Source of the DNA: Bacteroidaceae bacterium
GTDB taxonomy: Bacteria; Bacteroidota; Bacteroidia; Bacteroidales; Bacteroidaceae
DNA length: 50,390 nucleotides
Assembly (NCBI GenBank): GCA_017615245.1
Contig: JAGAAL010000041.1
Location: 1-50,390 of the forward strand
Reading direction: 5' to 3'
Positions 24,830-32,656 of this stretch are shown in pieces. A program made the position numbers and the translations under genes. The notes under the pieces are model-generated. The model had not been told where the DNA came from. It searched no databases and worked only from the letters and a program-made list of their open reading frames with translations. Within the stretch, counting starts at the first letter, position 1, and each line of letters opens with the position of its first letter.

Positions 24830-25198
24830 ATGAACAGGCAAGGCAGAAGAGTCGGTTTCTCATGGTTGCTGTTGTCGGTATTCGTATCGATGCTGCTACT
24901 GTCGGGAGTGCATCGCCATGAGGTTGTAGACCATGTGGCTATCGACTGTGTGGAGTGTGCCCACCATGTGCATCACCATGGCCATCTGTCAGCATCGGAC
25001 AACTATCTGGATGACTGTCTGCTATGTCAGTTCTTTCATTTTGTCTATATGGTAGCAGCCATAACGGCGCTGATACCTTTTGCTAACTTTTCACAAATCA
25101 GACGATGTGTTCTGAAAAGTAGGACGGAACAAAGACCTCCGTTGGTACTTTACACGCGTGGGCCGCCTTTAGATGCAAGGTGGAGAAGGTCGGTCTAA
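24830..25198 (+). CDS. Small His/Cys-rich membrane protein upstream of a TonB receptor
   Basis: The 122 residues comprise a signal anchor or signal peptide (SWLLLSVFVSMLLLSGV, about 11-27) and a central cluster of metal-like ligands. The cluster includes HRHE (28-31), CVEC (40-43), HHVHHHGH (45-52) and CLLC (63-66). A second hydrophobic segment (FVYMVAAITALIPFANF, about 71-87) and a basic tail complete it. Such short proteins often precede TonB receptors in Bacteroidetes. The ligand pattern suggests binding of zinc, copper or nickel, but no metal can be named. The start sits at the expected transcription start, so the mRNA is probably leaderless. The receptor gene follows 123 nt downstream. 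Confidence 0.75.
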   Translation: MNRQGRRVGFSWLLLSVFVSMLLLSGVHRHEVVDHVAIDCVECAHHVHHHGHLSASDNYLDDCLLCQFFHFVYMVAAITALIPFANFSQIRRCVLKSRTEQRPPLVLYTRGPPLDARWRRSV

Positions 25199-25321
25199 GA
25201 CCAAAAGTCTAAGGTCAAAGGCCAACTTTCAACTATCAACTTTTACATTCTACATTTTACATTAATGATGCAGTATGCATTATGTATGGTGCATGATGTC
25301 GTAATTTAACAGAATTACAGA

Positions 25322-27412
25322 ATGAAACAGATATATTTCATCCTGTTGCTGCTTTGGATAGGTGTAAAAGCTGCAGCACAGGAACAAAAGAATCAACAGA
25401 ACAATGAACACATGATGGACTCCACGGATATGTTTTTCCGCCACATACAACTGAACGACGTGGTGGTTACTGGCATCGTGGGTGACACCAAACTCAAGCA
25501 TTCTACGGCTCCCATCTCGATTTTATCGGTTAAGGAACTCCGTCAGACAACCTCGACTAACATTGTTGATGCTGTAGCCCATCAGCCTGGTGTGGCACAG
25601 ATTACGACGGGAAGTGGTATCTCCAAGCCTGTCATCCGCGGCCTGGGCTATAACCGTATCATCGTGATGAACGAGGGCGTGCGTCAGGAGGGTCAGCAGT
25701 GGGGTGATGAACACGGCATTGAAATCGATCCCCAGAACGTGAACTTTGTGGAGATACTGAAGGGTCCCGCTTCGTTGATGTATGGTAGCGATGCAATGGC
25801 CGGTGTGATGATATTGCATAGTGCACCCATTCAACCCGAAGGTGAGATGAAAGCGGACGTTGCGACAGAATTCCAGACGAACAACGGCCTGTTCGATTAC
25901 TCGCTCAACTTTGCGGGCAATCAGCAGGGTTTTGTCTGGAATGCTCGTTTCACTGACAAATACGCTCATGCTTATAAGAACAAGTATGATGGCTATGTAC
26001 CAGGCTCGCAGTTCCGCGAAAGGGCTGGACGCCTGATGATAGGGCTGAACAAACGTTGGGGATATTCACATCTGACAGCGACCATATTCCACCAGACACC
26101 CAGCATCGTGGAGGGTGAACGAGACGAAGAAACGGGTCAACTTACCTCAAGCCTTTCATCTCTTACTTCGTACAAAAAGACCCTTCCTTTCCAGCAGGTC
26201 TATCATTACAAGGCGGTATGGGACAACTCGATAAACATAAAGGATGGCATGCTGAAGGCTGTTGTGGGTTATCAGCAGAACCGCCGTCAGGAATTCGAAG
26301 ATGATGCCGATATGTACGAGTTGTACTTCAAACTACACACCGTCAACTACGACCTGCGCTACCTGTCGCAGGAGTTCGATGGTTGGAAGATGGCTGGAGG
26401 TATCAACGGCATGTGGCAGCAGTCGCTGAATCTGGGCGAAGAGATACTGATACCCGAATACAAGCTCTTTGACTTCGGTGCCTATGCAACCGTCAATAAG
26501 TCGCTCGGTTGCCTGACACTTAATGGGGGACTGCGCTTCGACAATCGACATCTTGACTTTCATTCGCGCAATTTCAATGGCTTGACGGGTAGTTTGGGAG
26601 TCGTGTGGAATGTCGGCGAACACCTGAACCTTCGTCTGAATCTGGCACGTGGCTTTCGTGCGCCCAACATGAGCGAACAGGGGAGCTACGGAGTACACGA
26701 GGGAACGCTTCGCTTTGAGATTGGCAATCCTGACCTGAAACCGGAATATAGTTGGCAGGCTGACCTCGGTCTTGACTTCACGTCGCAGTATGTTTCTGCG
26801 CAGTTGGCGCTTTTTGCCAACCGCATCGAACACTACATTTTTGCAAACCGGGTAGACCGCGTGATGGAAGAAGGGCTCCGTACTTATGAATATACTCAGG
26901 GCGACGCACGACTGCTGGGTTTTGAGGTAGGAGTGGATTTCCACCCCATCCACAGCATTCATTTTCAGAACACCTTCTCGCTGGTAGATGCCCGTCAGTT
27001 GCATGTCGACAAGGATGCAAGGTATCTCCCCATGACGCCAGCCCCACGCTGGACTTCGGAACTGAAATACGAACTGTCACACCACGGCCACAAACCTCTG
27101 AACAACGCCTATGTCGCCTTCAGTATGGAGTGTAACCTGGCACAGAACCATTATTATAAGGTGGATGATACAGAAACTGGGACACCCAGTTATACGTTGT
27201 TCAATATGTCTGCGGGTACAGACTTGAACATTCACAAAAAGAAGGTTGCCGAGATCTGTGTTACTGCTGAAAACCTGTTCAACCGAGCCTACCAGAACCA
27301 TCTGAGCCGTTTGAAGTATTGCGACACGAACCCTCTCACAGGTCGTCAAGGTGTTTACAATATGGGGAGGAACTTCATCTTCAAGGTGATTGTGCCAATC
27401 TTTGAAAATTGA
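25322..27412 (+). CDS. TonB-dependent outer membrane receptor, likely for metal uptake
   Basis: A 22-stranded barrel transporter powered by TonB/ExbBD. Signal peptide MKQIYFILLLLWIGVKAAAQ. A TonB-box-like DVVVT lies at 46-50. The plug domain (about 52-165) contains GVAQITTGSGISKPVIRGLG and VEILKGPASLMYGSDAMAG. The barrel ends in NLFNRAYQNHLSRLKY and terminal Phe-containing strand FIFKVIVPIFEN. It lacks the SusC-type N-terminal extension, and at 696 residues it is of the FepA/ZnuD size. The sequence SGISKPVIRGLGYNRI with EHGIEIDP is like zinc and heme receptors such as ZnuD. With the His-rich gene before it, metal uptake is the best guess. A terminator follows. Confidence 0.9.
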   Translation: MKQIYFILLLLWIGVKAAAQEQKNQQNNEHMMDSTDMFFRHIQLNDVVVTGIVGDTKLKHSTAPISILSVKELRQTTSTNIVDAVAHQPGVAQITTGSGISKPVIRGLGYNRIIVMNEGVRQEGQQWGDEHGIEIDPQNVNFVEILKGPASLMYGSDAMAGVMILHSAPIQPEGEMKADVATEFQTNNGLFDYSLNFAGNQQGFVWNARFTDKYAHAYKNKYDGYVPGSQFRERAGRLMIGLNKRWGYSHLTATIFHQTPSIVEGERDEETGQLTSSLSSLTSYKKTLPFQQVYHYKAVWDNSINIKDGMLKAVVGYQQNRRQEFEDDADMYELYFKLHTVNYDLRYLSQEFDGWKMAGGINGMWQQSLNLGEEILIPEYKLFDFGAYATVNKSLGCLTLNGGLRFDNRHLDFHSRNFNGLTGSLGVVWNVGEHLNLRLNLARGFRAPNMSEQGSYGVHEGTLRFEIGNPDLKPEYSWQADLGLDFTSQYVSAQLALFANRIEHYIFANRVDRVMEEGLRTYEYTQGDARLLGFEVGVDFHPIHSIHFQNTFSLVDARQLHVDKDARYLPMTPAPRWTSELKYELSHHGHKPLNNAYVAFSMECNLAQNHYYKVDDTETGTPSYTLFNMSAGTDLNIHKKKVAEICVTAENLFNRAYQNHLSRLKYCDTNPLTGRQGVYNMGRNFIFKVIVPIFEN

Positions 27413-27448
27413 AAAATAGAAAGATTGAGCGAAGTTAAATAGTAAATG

Positions 27449-27490
27449 AAAAAGAATCAGCGCGAGTCACTGCGCTGATTCTTTTCTTTT
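27449..27490 (+). terminator. Terminator of the TonB receptor gene
   Basis: AAGAATCAGCGC (27452-27463), 8-nt loop and GCGCTGATTCTT (27472-27483), followed by TTCTTTT; 12 perfect base pairs. Confidence 0.9.
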
Positions 27491-27641
27491 AACGTCGGTT
27501 GTTAAGAAAAATGAACAGAGACCGTTAACTTTAGTAAGTTGAAAATCAGGGCCTTTGAGAGCAAATGAGGGGAAGCACATTGTTGCCTCCCCTTTTATAA
27601 TGCCTTGCGTTGGGGGTGTTGAAAACTTTTTGTGTTTTTGT

Positions 27642-27672
27642 TTGGTGGAATAAAACCTTAATCGTATCTTTG
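27642..27672 (+). promoter_or_regulatory. Orphan consensus promoter
   Basis: TTG (27642-27644), exactly 20 bp, TATCTTTG (27665-27672). The first gene downstream is on the opposite strand and convergent, so the transcript would be non-coding or encode the 18-residue peptide MQRGKNEMCFSVTFLVSP. Confidence 0.65.
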
Positions 27673-27947
27673 CACCCTAGAGGTACACCAAAAACCGAGT
27701 GAAGTACAAAACCAAATAATGCAAAGGGGAAAAAATGAGATGTGTTTTTCTGTGACGTTTCTTGTTTCTCCCTAAAAAACGGCAAACACTTACAGGAAAA
27801 TGCCAACCTTGTGTGTAGCTCTCTCGTAGTTCCGAGCATTTAGCCTGCAAACTATTTGAATTCTGCGTGCAAACGAAAACTTCCAAAATGCCACATAATC
27901 GGCTGGCTCGAGCCAGCTATATATGACCAATTTGGGTTAACAAAATG

Positions 27948-28646
27948 TTAGTCTTCTGCTTTGGGGAACTGCCCCAATTTTCTCATCTGTTTAAGTATCT
28001 TTCGCTGATACTTATACATATACTTCGAGGGATGGGCACTATTTCTTTTAATTGGATTGGGCAACGATGCTGCAATGAGGGAACTGCGGTTGGTATCGAG
28101 GTCACGCGCATGACAGCCAAAGTGTTCGAGCGACACGGCTTCTGCTCCATAGATACCGTCGCCCATCTCGATGGTATTGAGATAGACTTCCATAATGCGA
28201 TGCTTCGACCAGAAGGTCTCGATGAGGATGGTGAAATAGACTTCGAAGGCTTTGCGTGTCCACGAAGAAGTTGGCCAAAGAAATACGTTTTTGGCTGTCT
28301 GCTGGCTGATGGTACTGGCCCCTCTTACTACCCTCCCCTTCTTTCTGTTTAATTTTATGGCGTACTTGATGGCATCGAAATCAAATCCGTTGTGCTGAAA
28401 AAAGTGTATATCTTCAGCAGCCCACACGGCTTGCGGAAGCGAGGGATGGATGCTGTCGAGCGGCACCCATCGATGCGCCAGTTTAAGCGGTCGGCCATCA
28501 GCAAACTGCTGCCCGAGACGGATGACCATGAGTGGCGATACGGGTACGGGACAGAAGCGATAGACAATCGTCAGACCTATCGACAGGACAAAGAATGCGA
28601 TGATAATCCAGAGGACGGCTTTGAAGAGTTTTTTCAATTTTTTCAA
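27948..28646 (-). CDS. mtgA: Monofunctional peptidoglycan glycosyltransferase
   Basis: Polymerises lipid II into glycan strands at the periplasmic face of the inner membrane. One transmembrane anchor near the N-terminus (AVLWIIIAFFVLSIGLTIVY, about 10-29) is followed by a GT51 domain with the conserved motifs: catalytic E78 in AAEDIHFFQHNGFD, RGASTISQQTAKN (about 109-121), the second acidic residue in the ILIETFWSKHRIMEVYLN segment, and GAEAVSLEHFG. It has no transpeptidase domain and its length (232) is right for MtgA. Stands alone, downstream of the OmpA lipoprotein gene on the same strand after a terminator. Confidence 0.93.
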   Translation of the reverse strand: MKKLKKLFKAVLWIIIAFFVLSIGLTIVYRFCPVPVSPLMVIRLGQQFADGRPLKLAHRWVPLDSIHPSLPQAVWAAEDIHFFQHNGFDFDAIKYAIKLNRKKGRVVRGASTISQQTAKNVFLWPTSSWTRKAFEVYFTILIETFWSKHRIMEVYLNTIEMGDGIYGAEAVSLEHFGCHARDLDTNRSSLIAASLPNPIKRNSAHPSKYMYKYQRKILKQMRKLGQFPKAED

Positions 28647-28720
28647 TTCTTTAATTTTTCAAGGGCTTTTCCATTCCCTTCTATTCCCTTCTGCTCAACT
28701 TGCGAAAGTTGAGTTATTTA

Positions 28721-28754
28721 AAAAAAGGATGCGTAACATCACGCTACACATCCT
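28721..28754 (-). terminator. Terminator of the OmpA lipoprotein gene
   Basis: On the minus strand GGATGTGTA, 9-nt loop and TACGCATCC (one G-U pair), followed by T7. Confidence 0.85.
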
Positions 28755-28819
28755 TCTGTAATGTAATACCAATTGAAAGGTTTTTAACCTAGTATAATCC
28801 TTTTAAAATGCATTCATTA

Positions 28820-29518
28820 TTATTGAGCTGCTTCCTTTTCTGCTGCCTCAATCATAGCCTTTGAAGCATAGAGGAATACCTCAACACGACGGTTCTGCTG
28901 ACGACCTGCAGCTGTGCTGTTGTCGGCAACTGGCTGAGTTGAACCAACACCACCAACAGACTTGATCTGTGATGCGCTTGCACCGCAAGACTTGAGGTAA
29001 GCCTCAACAGCCTGTGCACGCTTCTCTGAGAGTGGGTTGTTGATTGCATCTGTACCTGTGTTGTCGGTATGACCTACGATAGCAACATCGATGTCTGGGT
29101 TAGCCTTGAGCACGTCGGTAGCGAACTTCTGGAGAGAAGTCTTAGCTGCTGCCTTGAGGTCAGACTTGTTGGTATCGAAGAGGATACCTGAATCGAAAGT
29201 AACCTGTACTGCCTGGAGGCCGTTTGCATCCTGGATAGACTGAACCTGAGCGTTCTTAACTGCCTCAGCTGCTGCCTTAGCCTTGTCCATCTTCTTACCG
29301 ATAATAACACCAGCGCCAGTACCTACTGCACCACCTACTGCTGCACCGATAGCTGCACCCTTAGCGTCCTTACCAATCAAATAACCTGCGAGTGCGCCAA
29401 GAGCTGCACCGCCACCACCACCAAGGAGTCCACCCTTAGTAGTATTGTTCATGTTACCACATCCTGAGAGGATGATCATAGCACTAAGTGCTACTGCGAG
29501 AAATTTAAAATTCTTCAT
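28820..29518 (-). CDS. OmpA-family lipoprotein with glycine zipper
   Basis: The 232 residues start with MKNFKFLAVALSAMIILSGC, so Cys20 is lipidated. Residues 28-75 form a glycine-zipper region (GGGGGAALGALAGYLIG and GAAIGAAVGGAVGTGAGVIIG) that probably inserts in or lies against the membrane. Residues about 105-218 are an OmpA C-terminal peptidoglycan-binding domain: LFDTNKSDLKAAA, VGHTDNTGTDAINNPLSEKR and GRQQNRRVEV. The protein ties the outer membrane to peptidoglycan. Codon use is strongly biased to a few codons (CUG avoided, GCU/GUA/AAG favoured), as in highly expressed genes. It is probably abundant. Confidence 0.92.
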   Translation of the reverse strand: MKNFKFLAVALSAMIILSGCGNMNNTTKGGLLGGGGGAALGALAGYLIGKDAKGAAIGAAVGGAVGTGAGVIIGKKMDKAKAAAEAVKNAQVQSIQDANGLQAVQVTFDSGILFDTNKSDLKAAAKTSLQKFATDVLKANPDIDVAIVGHTDNTGTDAINNPLSEKRAQAVEAYLKSCGASASQIKSVGGVGSTQPVADNSTAAGRQQNRRVEVFLYASKAMIEAAEKEAAQ

Positions 29519-29675
29519 AATTTAAGCGATTAAAAAAAACTTGTTGCACAATTTTCGATTGCAAATATCGATATTTTTTTTTAAACAAAACTAATATTCT
29601 TCCTATTTTTTGAAAAAAAAGTAAAAAATTGCATATTTCACGCTGTTTTCTTTATGTAGATTATGATTTTATTCG

Positions 29676-29683
29676 TAAATTTG
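29676..29683 (+). promoter_or_regulatory. Probable proS -7 box
   Basis: TAAATTTG fits TAnnTTTG, 73 nt before the start codon at 29757. No good -33 TTG at the usual distance. Confidence 0.45.
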
Positions 29684-29756
29684 TACTCGATTTAGCGAAA
29701 GCTGATTGAAAGACGATAGTAAAAATGTTAAATAAGAACACACATTTTAATATATT

Positions 29757-31238
29757 ATGGCAACAGAACTTAAAGAGTTGACGAAACGAAGTGTCAACTA
29801 TTCGCAATGGTACAATGAATTGGTGGTAAAAGCTGAACTGGCAGAACAGTCGGACGTACGCGGATGTATGGTTATCCGTCCGTACGGATATGCCATCTGG
29901 GAGAAGATTCAAAGTGAGCTTGACAAGAAATTCAAGGAGACTGGCGTGCAGAACGCTTATTTCCCATTGCTCATCCCCAAGTCGTTCCTCAGCAAGGAAG
30001 CCGAACACGTGGAGGGATTTGCAAAAGAATGTGCCGTTGTAACTCACTACCGCCTGAAGACCAACGAGACACACGACGGCGTAGTGGTTGACCCTGCAGC
30101 AAAACTCGAAGAAGAACTCATCATACGTCCAACATCAGAAACCATCATCTGGAACACATACAAGAACTGGGTGAAATCGTATCGCGACCTCCCCATCCTG
30201 TGCAACCAATGGTGTAACGTGATGCGCTGGGAAATGCGTACCCGTCTGTTCCTCCGCACCTCGGAGTTTCTATGGCAAGAAGGACATACCGCCCACGCTA
30301 CTCGTGAGGAGGCAGAAGACCGTGCCAAACTGATGCTGAAAGTGTATGCCGACTTTGCCGAGCAATACATGGCTGTCCCTGTGATTCAGGGCGTGAAGAG
30401 CGAAACCGAACGATTTGCGGGTGCTCTCGACACCTATACCATCGAAGCAATGATGCAGGACGGAAAAGCGCTGCAAAGCGGAACGAGCCACTTCCTCGGA
30501 CAGAACTTCGGTAAGGCCTTCGATGTGACCTTCCTCAACAAGGAAAATCAGCAAGAGTATGCATGGGCTACAAGTTGGGGTGTATCGACCCGACTCATGG
30601 GCGCACTCATCATGACCCACTCTGATGACAACGGACTTGTACTTCCACCGCATCTCGCACCGATTCAGGTGGTCATCGTTCCTATCTGGAAGACCGACGA
30701 GCAGCTGGCATTAATAGATAATAAGGTGTCGGACATCATCGCCAACCTCAAAACACTTGGCGTGAGCGTGAAATACGACAACGACGACAAGAAACGTCCT
30801 GGCTTCAAGTTTGCCGACTACGAGTTAAAGGGAGTTCCTGTACGTCTGGTCATCGGCGCCCGCGACTTGGAGAACGGAACCGTGGAAGTGATGCGACGTG
30901 ACACACTTGAGAAGATAACCGTCAGCATCGACGGCATCGAAACCTATGTCAAGAACCTGCTCGAAGACATTCAGGCTAATATCTACAAGAAAGCACTCGA
31001 CTATCGCAACGCACATATCTACGAGTGTGAGAACTACGAAGAGTTCAAGGAGAAAATCAAGGACGGCGGATTCTTCCTTTGCCATTGGGACGGAACCCCT
31101 GAGACCGAAGCACAAATCAAGGAGGAAACGCAAGCTACCATACGTTGTGTGCCATACATGTTCGAACAGACACCTGGTACCGATATGGTAAGTGGCAAAC
31201 CTGCCAAATACAGAGTGCTCATTGCCAGAGCATATTAG
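29757..31238 (+). CDS. proS: Prolyl-tRNA synthetase, short (archaeal/eukaryotic-like) type
   Basis: Charges tRNA-Pro. 493 residues, class II aminoacyl-tRNA synthetase. Motif 1 region with [19 protein letters not shown], motif 2 with [20 protein letters not shown] and motif 3 with [19 protein letters not shown] are visible. An anticodon-binding domain (about 290-400) and the extra C-terminal domain ending in RVLIARAY complete it. It lacks the INS editing domain of the long E. coli form, as expected for Bacteroidetes. It starts the plus-strand row of genes that leads to clpC. Confidence 0.96.
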   Translation: MATELKELTKRSVNYSQWYNELVVKAELAEQSDVRGCMVIRPYGYAIWEKIQSELDKKFKETGVQNAYFPLLIPKSFLSKEAEHVEGFAKECAVVTHYRLKTNETHDGVVVDPAAKLEEELIIRPTSETIIWNTYKNWVKSYRDLPILCNQWCNVMRWEMRTRLFLRTSEFLWQEGHTAHATREEAEDRAKLMLKVYADFAEQYMAVPVIQGVKSETERFAGALDTYTIEAMMQDGKALQSGTSHFLGQNFGKAFDVTFLNKENQQEYAWATSWGVSTRLMGALIMTHSDDNGLVLPPHLAPIQVVIVPIWKTDEQLALIDNKVSDIIANLKTLGVSVKYDNDDKKRPGFKFADYELKGVPVRLVIGARDLENGTVEVMRRDTLEKITVSIDGIETYVKNLLEDIQANIYKKALDYRNAHIYECENYEEFKEKIKDGGFFLCHWDGTPETEAQIKEETQATIRCVPYMFEQTPGTDMVSGKPAKYRVLIARAY

Positions 31239-31292
31239 ACTTTAGACGCGAGACGTTAGACTTTAGTTTTTAGACGCCAGACTCATCCAACA

Positions 31293-32588
31293 ATGAAACG
31301 ACTCCTATTCATCACCCAACTACTGCTGCTGACCATCGTTATGGTGGCTCAGACGGAGACCGACTTCTCAAAACTGCTGAAATCGCTCGAAGGCATCAGC
31401 GACGTACAGACTCTCGAATCGTCTGTATTCAAAGAGAAGTATGTGATGAAGATTAGTCAGAATGTTGATGGCGACAATGCTGACAAAGGCACTTTCGACC
31501 AACGCATCTTCGTTTGTTTGCGCGACATCAACGCCCCGACTGTCATTGTGACAGAAGGCTACTCCGCATCCTATGGGCTGAATCCACGCTACGATATTGA
31601 GCTGGGGCGTCTCTTCGGTGCCAACCTCGTGTTGTGCGAATACCGTTACTTCGATCAGTCTGTGCCTGAGCCATGTAACTGGGACTACATGACAGTCGGC
31701 AACTCTCTTTGCGACCTGCACCATGTACGCCAGACTTTCGGAAAGCTGTTCAAGGGGAAATGGATTAGCACAGGAGCAAGCAAGGGCGGACAAACTACCA
31801 TGTTCTATCGGGCTTACTATCCAGACGATGTAGATGCAAGTGTAAGTTATGTAGCACCCCTCAATCGTGCCGTGGAAGACGGACGTCACGAAAAGTTCCT
31901 TGCCAAGAAGGCAGGAACGGCTGAAGACCGCGCGATGGTACTGAAAGCACAACAGGAGATGCTGAAGCGCAGAGACACGATGGTGCCATTGTTCCAAAAG
32001 TATTGTGACGAACATAAATACAATTTCTACCTGCCCATCGACGAGATCTACGACTATGTAGTCATGGAGTATGCGTTTGCACATTTCCAGTACGGCACCA
32101 AAGCCAGCCAGATTCCGTCGCTCACAGGACCAGACGAACCACTGTTCAACCACTTCATGCGAGTATCAGGTCCCGACTACTTCGCCTATCCCAACAAATA
32201 TCTGCCGTTCGACGTGCAGGCAGTACGCGAACTGGGCTACTACGGTTACTCGCTCAAAGGCCTGAAGAAATGGACAAAGGTGAAGAAGACAAAGGGCTAT
32301 CTCAACAAAATCATGCTCACTCCTGAGCTGCGCCACTATCAATTCGACCCTACGCTCTACAAGCACACAGTGAAATTCCTCAAGAAAGAAGACCCCACCA
32401 TGATTTTCATCTATGGAGAGGCCGACCCTTGGAGCGCCAGTGGTGTATGTACCTGGCTCGATTGCCGCAAGAAAGCCAATATGCGTGTCTACGTACAGCC
32501 TGGAGGAGACCATGGTTCCAACATCACCAACATGCCAGAGCCTGACAAGACAGACATCATGGACCGCCTGAAAAAATGGTTGCAATAA
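31293..32588 (+). CDS. Secreted S28/S37-like serine peptidase (tripeptidyl/prolyl aminopeptidase type)
   Basis: Alpha/beta hydrolase fold peptidase of 431 residues with a signal peptide (MKRLLFITQLLLLTIVMVAQ). Nucleophile S163 sits in the motif GASKGG. The acid is likely the Asp in YGEADPWSAS and the base the His in PGGDHGSN near the C-terminus. The order Ser-Asp-His and the text YRYFDQSVPEPCNWDYM match the PS-10/S37 and S28 families, which release tri- or dipeptides from N-termini, often at Pro. It lies 54 nt after proS and 68 nt before clpC. It probably belongs with the other secreted peptidases of this organism in feeding on protein. Confidence 0.85.
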   Translation: MKRLLFITQLLLLTIVMVAQTETDFSKLLKSLEGISDVQTLESSVFKEKYVMKISQNVDGDNADKGTFDQRIFVCLRDINAPTVIVTEGYSASYGLNPRYDIELGRLFGANLVLCEYRYFDQSVPEPCNWDYMTVGNSLCDLHHVRQTFGKLFKGKWISTGASKGGQTTMFYRAYYPDDVDASVSYVAPLNRAVEDGRHEKFLAKKAGTAEDRAMVLKAQQEMLKRRDTMVPLFQKYCDEHKYNFYLPIDEIYDYVVMEYAFAHFQYGTKASQIPSLTGPDEPLFNHFMRVSGPDYFAYPNKYLPFDVQAVRELGYYGYSLKGLKKWTKVKKTKGYLNKIMLTPELRHYQFDPTLYKHTVKFLKKEDPTMIFIYGEADPWSASGVCTWLDCRKKANMRVYVQPGGDHGSNITNMPEPDKTDIMDRLKKWLQ

Positions 32589-32589
32589 A

Positions 32590-32606
32590 TTGGCACGATA
32601 TTTGTA
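32590..32606 (+). promoter_or_regulatory. Sigma-54-like promoter upstream of clpC
   Basis: TTGGCACG, then ATAT, then TTGTA. The -24 GG and -12 G(T) are separated by exactly 10 bp, as in sigma-54 promoters (TGGCACG-N4-TTGCW), with one mismatch (TTGTA for TTGCA). Transcription would start near 32617, about 40 nt before the clpC start codon. No TAnnTTTG box competes with it. Confidence 0.5.
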
Positions 32607-32656
32607 GATGACGTACATATAACTAGAAGTTAAAGAAGTTAGTAATTGTACAGAAG

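Larger units (their letters stand above)
27413..27947. other. Intergenic stretch with terminator and orphan promoter
   Basis: Contains the receptor terminator (27449-27490), a strong plus-strand promoter (27642-27672), a possible 18-codon peptide (ATG at 27718) and the perfect 16-bp palindrome GCTGGCTCGAGCCAGC (27902-27917). No real gene is seen. The region might be the remnant of an inserted element. Confidence 0.6.

Noticed and set aside
27546-27839. Minus-strand frame of 97 codons in the orphan-promoter interval
   Set aside because: Crosses the -7 box of the opposite promoter; composition is not protein-like. It may be conserved only at DNA level.
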